DNA of 64,000 bases from positions 1 to 64,000 of the forward strand of contig SVQP01000007.1 in the NCBI GenBank assembly GCA_015065285.1, given 5' to 3'. Under the pieces are notes generated by a model. It saw nothing but the letters and a program-made list of their open reading frames with translations, was not told the DNA's origin and ran no database searches. This DNA is from Oscillospiraceae bacterium. GTDB lineage: Bacteria; Bacillota; Clostridia; Oscillospirales; CAG-272. Within the stretch, counting starts at the first letter, position 1; every line of letters begins with the position of its first letter. The position numbers and the translations under genes are program-made. Positions 45,201 through 53,344 of this stretch are shown one piece after another.

Positions 45201-47979
45201 GGTTGGAAAGCGAGATGTAATCGCGGTTTGCGGAGATCTTCTTGGATGCGGGATCCTGAATGAAGTAGAAGGAACCAAGGTAGCTGACGTAGTCACCGTA
45301 CAAGGAGCCGATGGGGCGGGAAGCGTACGCGTCGGGCATGGTCTTGTCTTCAAAGTCGATGGCGTCGTCCAACTCGTCCTTATTGGTCTCAAAGTATTCG
45401 ATATCGAACATGGGTGCACGGGTCCAGTCGCCGTAGAAAGCAAGGAAGGGGCAACCCAGATCCACCGTGCCCTCGCCCTGTGCGTCGAGCTGTACAAAGC
45501 CCTCAACGTACATGCCGTTGGCAAAGGAATCGTCCAGATACTTGCGATCCTGCTCGCTAAGCGTCAGGGTCAACTCCACGTCAGCCGTGCTGCCCGCAGC
45601 GACGGTCACGCTCTGAGAGTTTTGTTCTGCGCCCGCAACTGCGGTGACCTTGACGCCCACGCCCTCGAGCAGGTAGCCCTCCTCGGTGACGACGGTCTGA
45701 CCGTCCACAGTCTTGGTCTCGCTGACGCCCTCGGTCATCACCGTGGCGGAAATATTGTATGTTAAGGCAGTAGAACCAAAGTTGACAATCGAGAATTTCA
45801 GAACGTACACGCCCACCTTATCGGGGTCATCGCCAAGCTCGATCTTGGATTTGTCCATGATAGAGCCGTCGAGTCTGTTGTAGGTCTGAATATATGCGGT
45901 GGTCAGTGCGCATTCGTCCAGGTTGGCAAGTCCTGCACCCTGCTTTCTGACCGAGTAGGGGAGTCCGTTCTTGGCAAACACCACGTCGGAGGTGGACATC
46001 AAAAGGCGATTGACCAGCGCTGCAACCTCTTTGTCGTTATCTGCAATTTCGGGGAAGTTTTCCTTGACGTACTGACGCAGCAGCGCCACTACGCCGGACA
46101 TGTTGGGGCAAGCCATCGAGGTGCCCGAAATGCGGTCGTAATCCTGACCGGGAACAGCCGAGAGGATCGAGCCACCGTGTGCGGTGATCTCGGGCTTGAT
46201 CTCAAGGTCGGGGGTAGGACCCCAGGAGGAGAAGCCGGACATGAAGGGACCGGAGGTCTGTGCGCGGCTGAAGGTAATGGTACCCTTGCCCGCAGCCTCC
46301 AGCATCTCACCGTCGTCCTGGCTGATTGAGCAGGAGGGAATGGTAGCGTCGCCCACGTTCATGCGGATCTCACCGGATACGTTGTTGTAAACGATCACGG
46401 CGGCAGCGCCCTTTGCCTGCGCCACGTTGACCTTTTCTTCAAAGGTGGTGGAGCCTCTGGCAACCAGCGCCACCTTGCCTGCAATATCAATGCCTGTATA
46501 GTCGGCAGATCGACCCGCACCGGGAATGACCACGTATTCCAGCGTCAGGGAGTCTGTGCCCTCGGGCAGAATATCGTCGATCAGGTGCTTTTCCTTGCCC
46601 GCTCTGTTTGCCGAGTCGGTAAAGTAGATGATCTTGCCGTCATAGGTCATGTAAGGAGTCTTTGCGCCTTCAATCGAAGCCACGCAAAGCGCACCTGCGT
46701 AGGTGGAGGGAGAGCCGACGGTTGCGGAGTCGGGGTTGCTGGTCAAGCCAAGGTTGCCGTTTTTCTCCGAGCCGTAGGTGGAGTTGTAGCTGTTGGAGGC
46801 TGCAACCACCAGGCTGATGCCCGCTTCGCGGATATGATCGTACACGCCTGCGATCTGTTCCTTGTCGTTCTCGGTGGAGAAGCCGCACGAAGTACCGATC
46901 GAGAGGTTGATGACGTCAACGCCCAGTACTACGCAGTCCTCCAGCGCGCCCAGAATCCATGAGGTACGTGCGCTGGTCTCGGTATCCGAGAAGATCTTCA
47001 TGGAAACCAGCTGCGCGTTGGGCGCAACGCCCGTGATGGTATCGTCGCGACCTGCGATGATGCCCGAGACGTGCGTGCCGTGGTCGGACTGAATGGGATA
47101 TACGTCCGAGTCTCTGTCCGCGTAGTCAAAGCTGTAGGGAACCTTTTCGCTGATGTAAACGTCGGAGGCGGTAAGCCCGCTCTGAATGCCCGACGCCTCG
47201 GTCTTGCCAACCAAGCCCTCTACGTCGGAGAAGGTCATGCCAAGCTTATCTCTGTCTGCGGTAAAGTTCTCCACAGAGAACGCGGAGTGGTAGTAGTCAA
47301 GACCGGTGTCAAGCACAGCCACGACCATGCCGGTGCCGTCGTATGCAAAGTCGGAGCTGTCAAAAATACCGGTGTCGTAAACGTCAACCGTGTTTTCCAC
47401 CAGCTTGGTCTCTGCGGGGAGGTAGACTTCGCCGACAATGGCGGTAGCCTTGCCGTCAAGCAGCTCGTCTACGCGTGCTAAGTCCTTTGCCTGCACCGTG
47501 ATCTCAAAGCCGGAGAGAACGGTGTTGTAGCAAAGGCCAAGGTCATAGTCGAGTCCCGATGCATCCAATTCTGCCAGCAGGGCTGCTTGCTTGTCGGCAA
47601 TACTCTGCTTGATGGCAGCGGCGTCAGCGGAGCTTGCATACTCGGAAAGCGACAGGTCGGTGTCAGCTTTCTTGTAGGCGTCCATGACGCTGGGAAGATC
47701 GGTTCTGATGATCAACGAGATAATGTCCGTGTCCGAAACCGTGTCGGGCAGCTTATGCACCACGTTGCTGTCAAGCAGGCTCTCGAGGTTTGTCTGAATA
47801 TCCCCGTCGAACAGTCCGATATATCCGGTCTGCTCTGTGCCCGAGACGGACAGGGAGGACATGGTCAGGAGCGTTGACACCACCATGGCAAGGGCAATGA
47901 TGCACGTGATCACTTTTGCAATTGTTTTGCTCTTCATTTGGTGTTTCTTGCCTTTCGTGTTTTTGTTCTTTTTACTCAA
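39211..47979 (-). CDS. Giant surface subtilisin-like (S8) protease with PA-type insert, BspA-type LRRs, mid-protein two-TM hairpin and C-terminal InlB/GLUG-like domains
   Basis: Catalytic triad VAVLDTGLDYYHSAF / DHGTHVSGIIAGR / GTSMACPNMSGVVAL; many AFAGCSSLTSVTLSESIQSIG repeats; two hydrophobic segments with KR-rich loop; FDAGEGKF...AGWYTDR; GNGHKISNVTV...GGLFGYIGEG. Confidence 0.9.
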   Translation of the reverse strand: MSKKNKNTKGKKHQMKSKTIAKVITCIIALAMVVSTLLTMSSLSVSGTEQTGYIGLFDGDIQTNLESLLDSNVVHKLPDTVSDTDIISLIIRTDLPSVMDAYKKADTDLSLSEYASSADAAAIKQSIADKQAALLAELDASGLDYDLGLCYNTVLSGFEITVQAKDLARVDELLDGKATAIVGEVYLPAETKLVENTVDVYDTGIFDSSDFAYDGTGMVVAVLDTGLDYYHSAFSVENFTADRDKLGMTFSDVEGLVGKTEASGIQSGLTASDVYISEKVPYSFDYADRDSDVYPIQSDHGTHVSGIIAGRDDTITGVAPNAQLVSMKIFSDTETSARTSWILGALEDCVVLGVDVINLSIGTSCGFSTENDKEQIAGVYDHIREAGISLVVAASNSYNSTYGSEKNGNLGLTSNPDSATVGSPSTYAGALCVASIEGAKTPYMTYDGKIIYFTDSANRAGKEKHLIDDILPEGTDSLTLEYVVIPGAGRSADYTGIDIAGKVALVARGSTTFEEKVNVAQAKGAAAVIVYNNVSGEIRMNVGDATIPSCSISQDDGEMLEAAGKGTITFSRAQTSGPFMSGFSSWGPTPDLEIKPEITAHGGSILSAVPGQDYDRISGTSMACPNMSGVVALLRQYVKENFPEIADNDKEVAALVNRLLMSTSDVVFAKNGLPYSVRKQGAGLANLDECALTTAYIQTYNRLDGSIMDKSKIELGDDPDKVGVYVLKFSIVNFGSTALTYNISATVMTEGVSETKTVDGQTVVTEEGYLLEGVGVKVTAVAGAEQNSQSVTVAAGSTADVELTLTLSEQDRKYLDDSFANGMYVEGFVQLDAQGEGTVDLGCPFLAFYGDWTRAPMFDIEYFETNKDELDDAIDFEDKTMPDAYASRPIGSLYGDYVSYLGSFYFIQDPASKKISANRDYISLSNQEGAINSLEYVWMGMLRGAKEMQITITDDSTGEVVFERTEQWIRKSYSDGGASIYPANLDVGFSAIEQKLKNNTKYTVTIKGLLDYGDGGADTNLRNTMTFPLYTDFEAPAVTDTEFYTEYDKSEKINRLYAKVKIYDNHYAMGLQAGYVALEESGYIFKSFGKYVTAIYSEYNSTTEVIIELTDYIDDIKSGSAHKNTFALTCYDYAMNEATYEIGLPDEYVDFYLPEFADFEPDAEQDMPTLYLSPYQIYELNPVLYPGESWADLLIYDTYRPENVAIVGNTLVPVTPGTLTRIRITDPNDNKNFYEFRVKVLSEGEPGYVEYDKPVTDSFELTGYRVDKAFYFVNSADRGLGVTGDEAKFGSTNYALEMYPSESITVRYKLNAYFPETTKVVFESSNPDIVTVDAKTGTITAQKEGFASISAMVEMDGKSTYYSKSISIEVKDPYVTQGPILQNYFGLGGTVVIPESLSITEIGQFAFSNYDYIDKSPEEITDEDPESTKIWYIGENTIKEVIIPEGVETISAYAFANLTALERVVLPSTLTRIDWGAFYGCTALKTVVGLEHVKFINEGAFEGCSAMSGTINLKSAVAIADYAFAGCSSLTSVTLSESIQSIGMHAFANNSSLRTLTIKAPIYKIGKYAFAGCEALTEVSINAAVIPTGAFQGAKKLTKITLGKDVAVINENAFGGTKLESINVDAANTRFVTGENLSYVVDKTSSTLILVAPATSGVFAPDLNVTTIGTGAFSGNANITAVVLPSVTQLQPYAFADCKKLTSVSLGDLTLIGDYAFANTALKQTPSFAHLDYIGAYAFSNTALTSLTLPDGMSTGKGAFAECTKLESVTIGKGVTLGDNAFYLNSFTNREFLMNPDMLNAFYYVVYKSPLHSLTIGEDVKIGNYAFYGAAELESVTLGKGAVIGDYAFFNAAVLSDIDLSQVVSIGKGAFSGDVYNDYYDEAFTSPVIDVNGEYVYRYFAPVLKEVHLDSLYSLGEEAFAYCQLLQKVTLGDAVSEIPDKAFLYCRNLSDINLGKVEKIGSNTFYTTKLQSADLGAATHIGTYAFAYCEQLAAVTFGTADTTLCEGAFAYDTSLASVIGMQNLSYVGDYAFAYTILPGADLRFATYIGTHAFYKDTVADFTVVLGEALADMGDNPFAMCRLEKFSSVEVESFNGKDYETITYTYDVSHSIRVIDGHIYRVVPKGLELITYTSGDDVVHVADGTVRISAMAFAGTPVKQVILPYTLRAIGHKAFFDCDSLRLVTFSSYNAPILEEEFDALYHESFDNIPATGDYSFYAADGSTLTKPGLGIIPYYMWNADTSYHNTYYGATFVDYIGHVTSPITMVRPVNGNHYDSFIFSQYFDTMIDGSAAADEITLAAIQAINALPETVSLSDKALVQAARAAYDKISTKEQQALVYNYDKLLAAERRISDLEAISGNQGETEPVPEGPKGVSVTFVLSIALAVLGIISLALAVLCVAMLPKVYSAENKAAAEAAKAAKEAEKRAEAEKPIKLNKPHKPRGMGKQGQQSKLAKLAARVPLGKIFTFIAVISISAALVLMAITLFSSTGSQWKDPYKQFDKQGYSVSIRFDAGEGKFANRDVTVVDVFSLDDYEIGEDGKVHIPLLDPQDKLRGAQAYIVDNPGYVLAGWYTDRQPRTDEQGNPLDAYGELTSVSGREQGWIYSGRWTFDSDTVAVDPESVTTGADAVLTLYAAWVPHVQFNIYNANELDENNNPVLLETYTGSKLSVPTWKNGAISLGGNFPKLDGTPNAIYSDAAMTQPVTEPIKLEINYENGTTNTPAIDVYVDLWEGQWFKISSAKQFYKHARPDGNYIIEADLDFSVKGAIWPTNLYKGQTQFTGQIIGNGHKISNVTVLQPDGAQQGGLFGYIGEGASITDLHFENVTYTATGSRIQGSTFGLLCGTLSDKATLENVTISGKLLIDPSLLLENMDFATYGMLCGSGSAQGISLDNIRVEATGDNKNRVILTVDRDTGEITVTVRD

Positions 47980-48180
47980 TCGAAGAAAAAGGTAAAAAAG
48001 TCGATATACATTATTATTATATCACATCTCGCGCGCGTGCGCAAGGGCGAGCGCGTATTTCTCTTTGGGCATGTAGCATAAAATAAGCATGTATTAAGTA
48101 AAGATTGCGTGGAATTGCTACAAAATTATTATAGAAAAAAGCACAATAAAAGTAATGCTCTTGATTTTTGGGGCAGAATA

Positions 48181-48199
48181 TGTTAGAATATGACTAACA
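48181..48199. promoter_or_regulatory. Operator-like dyad between divergent protease and lipoprotein genes
   Basis: TGTTAG-AATATGA-CTAACA. Confidence 0.35.
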
Positions 48200-48287
48200 A
48201 TTACTATTTTACAATCGGAGAGTCTGCGCAAGTGTGATTTTCCGGCAAGACATTGCGATGAAAAATGTATGTAACAGGAGAAAACAG

Positions 48288-51071
48288 ATGAGAATTTTCA
48301 AAAAGACAACGGCACTGATGCTCGTGTTGTTTTTGACTCTGAGCATGCTGCTGACTGCCTGCACCACGCCCGGTGAGGGTGAAGAGTCCACGTCGCAGGG
48401 CGGTTCGGATCAGACCACGCAGCAGGGCACGACACAGGCGCCCGATGATCAGCCCACAGGCGAGAAAAAGGCGTATACGGTTGAGGTCAAGACCGTGGGC
48501 GGCATGGCACTTGAGGGCGTGACCGTCAAGGTGTACACCGACAGCACCATGGCGGATCTGGTCAACTTCGGCACCACCGATGCCGATGGCAAGGCTGTGA
48601 TCGAAATGCCTGCCAAGGAAGGCTACGTAGCAGAGCTTTCGGGTCTGCCCGCAGGCTATGAGTGCGAGCCCTATTATGAGTTTGTTGGCAACGGCGTCAG
48701 CATTTACGTAGTATCCCGCGTGATTGCGGATACCAATATCAACGGCGTTTCCTATAAGGTTGGCGACGTCATTCGTGATTTCACGGTTGTGGACAGCGAC
48801 GGCACGTCTCACACCCTGTCCGAGATCCTGAAGGAAAAGGAACTGGTTGTGCTCAACTTCTGGTACACCACCTGCTCCTGGTGTGTAGAGGAATTCCCCT
48901 ACCTGGAGGCGGCATACCAGAACTATGGCGACAAGGTCGAGGTTCTGGCGCTTGACCCCTACGGCACCGATTCCGAGAGTGCCATTGCCGAATTCAAGGC
49001 AAGCATGGGTCTTTCCTTCCCCATGATCAAGGATTATAACGCGCTGTACGCTGCATTCGGCGTTACCGCATTCCCCACCTCGGTATTTATTGACCGCTAC
49101 GGTGTGATCTGCCTGATCGAGACAGGCGCGCTGATCGGTGATCAGCCCTTTACCGTGGCATTTGATCACTTTACCGGTGACGATTACGTACAGGGACTTT
49201 ATTCCAGCGTGGACAGCCTGGTTCCCGAGGTTGAGGTCAACGTTTCCATGCCTGATCCTTCCGAGATCGCGGCTGCTGTGAACGGTGAGGGCTTCAACTG
49301 CACCTATCGCGCAGAGGAGAGCGAGGAGTTTGCTTCGATCACCTGGCCCTTCGTGCTTGGCGAAAAGGACGGCTATACCTGCCTGAAGCCTGCAAATTCG
49401 GGCGTGACCAACTCCTTCTCGATCATTTATATGGACGTTGAGCTTAAGGCGGGCGAGGCGCTCTGCTTTGATTTCTATTCCTCGAGCGAGGCGTATTGCG
49501 ACGTGCTTTACACCATTGTCAACGGGGTGGACGTCAACAGCATCTCGGGCGAGATGGGCTGGAGAAGCTGCTATCCTTACGTTGCAACTGCGGACGGCAC
49601 CTACGAGATCGCGCTGACCTACGTCAAGGACGGTGACAGTGACGTGGGTGAGGATACCGTTTATATCAGAAATCTGCGCATTGTGGATATGGAGAACATT
49701 GATTCTCCCACGTATATCCCCCGCTATGCGGCAACCGACAGAGCCGAGGACGGCTTTGGCTATAACAATTACGTCACCGTTGTGTTCAACGAGCAGGACG
49801 GCTACTACCACGTTGGTACCGAGGATGGACCTCTGCTGCTTGCAGATTTGATGAACTACACGCAGTTCAGCCAGCAGACTGTGTTTGACATGGCGTATAA
49901 CGGTTTGCTTGGCGATGATTTCTATGATCTTGCTGTGGATTATTTCTCCTTTGCATCCAACTCTCAGCTTGTCGGTATCTGTACGGTCAACCAAGAGCTT
50001 GCGGAGCTGCTCAAGAGAGTGACCGCAACGCTTGGCTCCGAGGGTCACGATCAGGAATGGCTGCAGCTGTGCATGTATTATGATGCGTACGGCACAGAGT
50101 ACCAGCTTGAGGACCCCATCAAGGGTCTTGCTCCTTTCTGCGCGTACAAGGCTGAGCTTGGTGACAACAATGCCTTTGTTTATAACCGCGTGATCATGCC
50201 CAGAGGCTTGCTTGCCGAGTTTATTCCCACAGTTTCGGGTGTATATCGTATTACCTCGTACAGCGATCAGGACGTGGATGGCTGGATCTTTGACGAAAAC
50301 CGCGTGGAGCTGCTGGTTTACGAGCACTGCGAGAGAATGTATTTCGATATGAGCAACGTTTCCATGGTTCTCTACATGGAAGCGGGCACTCCTTATTATA
50401 TCGACATTGCATACTGGGACGTTTACGGTGCGGGCACCATTCCGTATTCCGTTGAATATATTGGCGAAAGCTATGAATATTTCCGCACCTGCGCGCCCGG
50501 TTATTTTACCTACTATGAGACCGAGGACGAGAACGTGACCAACGAGATCGTCGGCGGCGGCATCAAGGTAGCCCTTGGTGAGGATGGCTACTACCATGAG
50601 CTGCGTGCGGACGGTAGCCTTGGCAGTATCGTTTACGCTGACTTTACAAGCGTTTCCTCCATCTTCAGTCACTCTTTGGTACAGATGATCGACATGAAGT
50701 CCTTCAATTTCAAGTACAGTGAGGGCGACTTGCTGATTCTGAGCTATTATGAGAGATATCAGGAAAACACCAAGGAAAAGCTGCAGGAGCTCTGGGGCGA
50801 TGCTTATGAGGAGTATGCCGAGGAATATCAGCTGGACGAGGTGCTTGCAGGCACGTATCACGGTACGGGCGACGATATGACCGAGATCGCCAAGAAGTAT
50901 GCGGCACTGGTTCTGCCCACAAGCGAAGAGGCTCCCGAGCTGGAGGGCTGCGTGGCAGTCAATGCAGAGCTTGCGGATCTTTTGCAGAAGCTGATGGATA
51001 AGTACACGTTTGAGGGCGTGGATGATTCCTGGATCAAGCTGTGCTTCTACTACCAGCATCTGGGCGCATAA
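48288..51071 (+). CDS. Lipoprotein with N-terminal beta-sandwich domain, TlpA-like thioredoxin domain and two C-terminal DGYYH modules
   Basis: Lipobox LLTAC; VLNFWYTTCSWCVEEFPYLEAAY; AFPTSVFIDRYG; repeats EQDGYYHVGTEDGPLLLADL and GEDGYYHELRADGS. Confidence 0.85.
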   Translation: MRIFKKTTALMLVLFLTLSMLLTACTTPGEGEESTSQGGSDQTTQQGTTQAPDDQPTGEKKAYTVEVKTVGGMALEGVTVKVYTDSTMADLVNFGTTDADGKAVIEMPAKEGYVAELSGLPAGYECEPYYEFVGNGVSIYVVSRVIADTNINGVSYKVGDVIRDFTVVDSDGTSHTLSEILKEKELVVLNFWYTTCSWCVEEFPYLEAAYQNYGDKVEVLALDPYGTDSESAIAEFKASMGLSFPMIKDYNALYAAFGVTAFPTSVFIDRYGVICLIETGALIGDQPFTVAFDHFTGDDYVQGLYSSVDSLVPEVEVNVSMPDPSEIAAAVNGEGFNCTYRAEESEEFASITWPFVLGEKDGYTCLKPANSGVTNSFSIIYMDVELKAGEALCFDFYSSSEAYCDVLYTIVNGVDVNSISGEMGWRSCYPYVATADGTYEIALTYVKDGDSDVGEDTVYIRNLRIVDMENIDSPTYIPRYAATDRAEDGFGYNNYVTVVFNEQDGYYHVGTEDGPLLLADLMNYTQFSQQTVFDMAYNGLLGDDFYDLAVDYFSFASNSQLVGICTVNQELAELLKRVTATLGSEGHDQEWLQLCMYYDAYGTEYQLEDPIKGLAPFCAYKAELGDNNAFVYNRVIMPRGLLAEFIPTVSGVYRITSYSDQDVDGWIFDENRVELLVYEHCERMYFDMSNVSMVLYMEAGTPYYIDIAYWDVYGAGTIPYSVEYIGESYEYFRTCAPGYFTYYETEDENVTNEIVGGGIKVALGEDGYYHELRADGSLGSIVYADFTSVSSIFSHSLVQMIDMKSFNFKYSEGDLLILSYYERYQENTKEKLQELWGDAYEEYAEEYQLDEVLAGTYHGTGDDMTEIAKKYAALVLPTSEEAPELEGCVAVNAELADLLQKLMDKYTFEGVDDSWIKLCFYYQHLGA

Positions 51072-51185
51072 ATTCCGAATTTTTTGCCGAACCCTTTGCA
51101 AAAAGGGTTCGGCAATGCCGTCTTTTGCTTGTATTTTCGGTGGCACCGAAAAATCAACCGGGGATGGAAAATTTAACAAACGATA

Positions 51186-52559
51186 ATGAAATCGAGGCTT
51201 TTTATCATGCTTTTTGCAAAAAACAAAGCGATTATCGCACTGCTTTGCCTGCTTTTATGCCTTGGCATATTGCTTGCTGCATGTGAGAACGGGCAGGAAA
51301 ATGTGCCCGACGGCAGCGAATCAACAAGCGCGGAGCAAAGCGAATCTGTCGGTACCGAGAGCGAATCGGATGCCGAGGATGACGTGACCGGGCAGGGCAG
51401 CGACACGGACTCCGAGAGCGAGAGCGAGACCCAGCCCGCAATCGAAACGCTGGCTTATACCGTGACCGTCATCGGCTCGGATGGTAACCCTCGTCAAGGC
51501 GCAATGGTGGTGATCCTTAAGAATGGTGAGGCGATCGTTACCTCTCCCACGTTGGCTGACGGCACACTGACAGCCGAGCTCGAGGTGGGCGAGTATGAGG
51601 TCAAGCTGCTCAATTTGTTGGGCGAGGCATATCGCACAGAGGGCTGTGTGCTGACTCCCGAATCCACCGCCTTGACCATTTCACTCTGCGGTCTTCCCAC
51701 TGCAGGCGAGGAGATCTTTGCGTACAGTGCGTCTGCTGACGACTATATTGCATATGACGCCAAGAGAGTGGTGGAAGGGCGCACGATGGTGACACTGAGC
51801 GCTGACGACATGACCTATTATCTGTTCGTCTCCTCTCGTGGCGGCACCTTCAAGCTGTCCATGGACGAGGATCTGCCGGTTTCGATCGGCTATTTCGGCT
51901 CTACCTCGTACGTCATGACCGAGTCGATTGCGACGGAGCAGGACAACGCCATTTGCGTGGACGTTTATGACGATATGGTGTTCAATTATGCTTTCGTCAT
52001 TGGCATTCGTGCCGAGGATGCATCGCTTAAGGAGTGCGAGCTGACCGTAGAATACGTGTCCGAGCGTGAGACTACCGAGCATGATCTGCCCTGGAATGAT
52101 CTGATGCCGGATCACGAGCTGCTCAAGTACACCATGGGCGCGGGCACGGTGACGAATTTTGCCGTAGACAGTGCCGAAATTGTGCTGGTATACAGCGAGT
52201 CCGACGGCTATTATCACGTGGGCAGCGAAAGCGGTCCTGTGGTGTTGGTCAATCTGAATAACAATTCGAAGTATATGGATGCGCTGACCACGGTTTGCTC
52301 CAACATGCGTCTGGGTGTTTACGTGTACGACGAGGATGGCAAGCTGGTATCCAAGGATAGCTATAACGAGCTGATCTGGGCGTACAACGAGGTGGCGGAC
52401 GGCGGCTATTATCCGCTGGATGATACCTTGCTGGATATGCTCAAGACGGTGGGCGACTATATGGGCTGGTACGATCCCGCATCTCCCATGTATTTGTTTG
52501 AGGGTGTGGCGCTCGAGCCTGCCAACGCGTATTTGTTCGCGTGTGTTTATTTGCAGTAA
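51186..52559 (+). CDS. Lipoprotein with beta-sandwich domain and DGYYH module
   Basis: Lipobox LLAAC; YTVTVIGSDGNPRQGAMVVI; SESDGYYHVGSESGPVVLVNL. Confidence 0.8.
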   Translation: MKSRLFIMLFAKNKAIIALLCLLLCLGILLAACENGQENVPDGSESTSAEQSESVGTESESDAEDDVTGQGSDTDSESESETQPAIETLAYTVTVIGSDGNPRQGAMVVILKNGEAIVTSPTLADGTLTAELEVGEYEVKLLNLLGEAYRTEGCVLTPESTALTISLCGLPTAGEEIFAYSASADDYIAYDAKRVVEGRTMVTLSADDMTYYLFVSSRGGTFKLSMDEDLPVSIGYFGSTSYVMTESIATEQDNAICVDVYDDMVFNYAFVIGIRAEDASLKECELTVEYVSERETTEHDLPWNDLMPDHELLKYTMGAGTVTNFAVDSAEIVLVYSESDGYYHVGSESGPVVLVNLNNNSKYMDALTTVCSNMRLGVYVYDEDGKLVSKDSYNELIWAYNEVADGGYYPLDDTLLDMLKTVGDYMGWYDPASPMYLFEGVALEPANAYLFACVYLQ

Positions 52560-52587
52560 TTTTTTGAAAATATAAGGAGAATTGATT

Positions 52588-53031
52588 ATGAACTTCAAGA
52601 GAATCGCACTGCTGCTGGCAGCAGTTCTTGTGCTTGGCGCTATGATGAGCTTTGTCGCATGCGACGGCGGTGAGGGCGAGCAGACCACCGAGGCTGCAAC
52701 CGAGGCGCCCGAGCAGACTACTGCGGGCACGCAGACGCCTGCCACCGAGCAGACCACCGAGGCAGAGACCGAGAGCGGCAAGGTAACGTACACTGTTACC
52801 GTTGTGGATGCAAACGGTGCGCCCGTTAAGGACGTAGCCGTTCAGTTCTGTGATGATAACGGTTGCCGCATGCCGGTTGCCACCAACGCACAGGGCGTCG
52901 TAACCTTGACTGAAGCAGAGAGTAACTTCCACGTCACGCTGGCAAGCGTTCCCGCAGGCTATGCGGCAGATGCTACCGAATATTATTTCGATGGCGCGCT
53001 TGAGCTGACCATCACCCTGCAGGCTGAGTAA
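52588..53031 (+). CDS. Small lipoprotein with single beta-sandwich (carboxypeptidase regulatory/SpaA-like) domain
   Basis: Lipobox SFVAC; TTE linker; YTVTVVDANGAPVKDVAVQFCDDNGC...PAGYAAD. Confidence 0.8.
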   Translation: MNFKRIALLLAAVLVLGAMMSFVACDGGEGEQTTEAATEAPEQTTAGTQTPATEQTTEAETESGKVTYTVTVVDANGAPVKDVAVQFCDDNGCRMPVATNAQGVVTLTEAESNFHVTLASVPAGYAADATEYYFDGALELTITLQAE

Positions 53032-53159
53032 TCCCTTTGCCAAAAAAGAAAAAGCAGCCCAATGAGGCTGACAAATTAGCGGAGATTTTCGCAAAAATCA
53101 AGGACTGTATCGTTTTGATGCAGTCCTTATTTGCTTTTTTATGAATAGTTGCCGCAAAA

Positions 53160-53184
53160 GCGGGCGATCACTGATCGCCCCTAC
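53160..53184 (-). repeat. 25-mer, copy 3
   Basis: GCGGG CGATC ACT GATCG CCCCTAC. Confidence 0.9.
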
Positions 53185-53233
53185 AAGTGTCTGTGCTGTG
53201 GCTTTAATACGTAAAACCCAAACAAAAACAGCC

Positions 53234-53258
53234 GTAGGGGCGATCTGTGATCGCCCGC
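53234..53258 (+). repeat. 25-mer, copy 4
   Basis: GTAGGGG CGATC TGT GATCG CCCGC, nested in AGCCGTAGGGG...CCCCTACGGCT. Confidence 0.9.
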
Positions 53259-53344
53259 CCCTACGGCTATTACTATTTGAAAGTATTGGTTTTTGATAAT
53301 TTTACCGTTATTTACGCAGCCCCATCGGCAGCTTTTTTCTTTTT

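Noticed and set aside
41161-45765. 693- and 806-aa plus-strand ORFs opposite the megaprotease
   Set aside because: Shadow ORFs of the LRR region; their periodicity mirrors the sense LRR repeats.
48204-51179. 991-aa antisense ORF opposite the lipoprotein/TlpA gene
   Set aside because: Shadow ORF: the sense strand has a lipobox signal peptide and TlpA motifs. The antisense product is His/Val/Ala-rich with no coherent domains; sense codon bias avoiding TTA/CTA/TCA keeps the antisense frame open.
53032-53344. Second case of insertion in a terminator loop
   Set aside because: Both ends have A/T-flanked GCAGCC-type hairpins (53052-53070, 53318-53333), but each is a complete hairpin by itself and the long-range match is imperfect, so the loop-insertion reading is not required.
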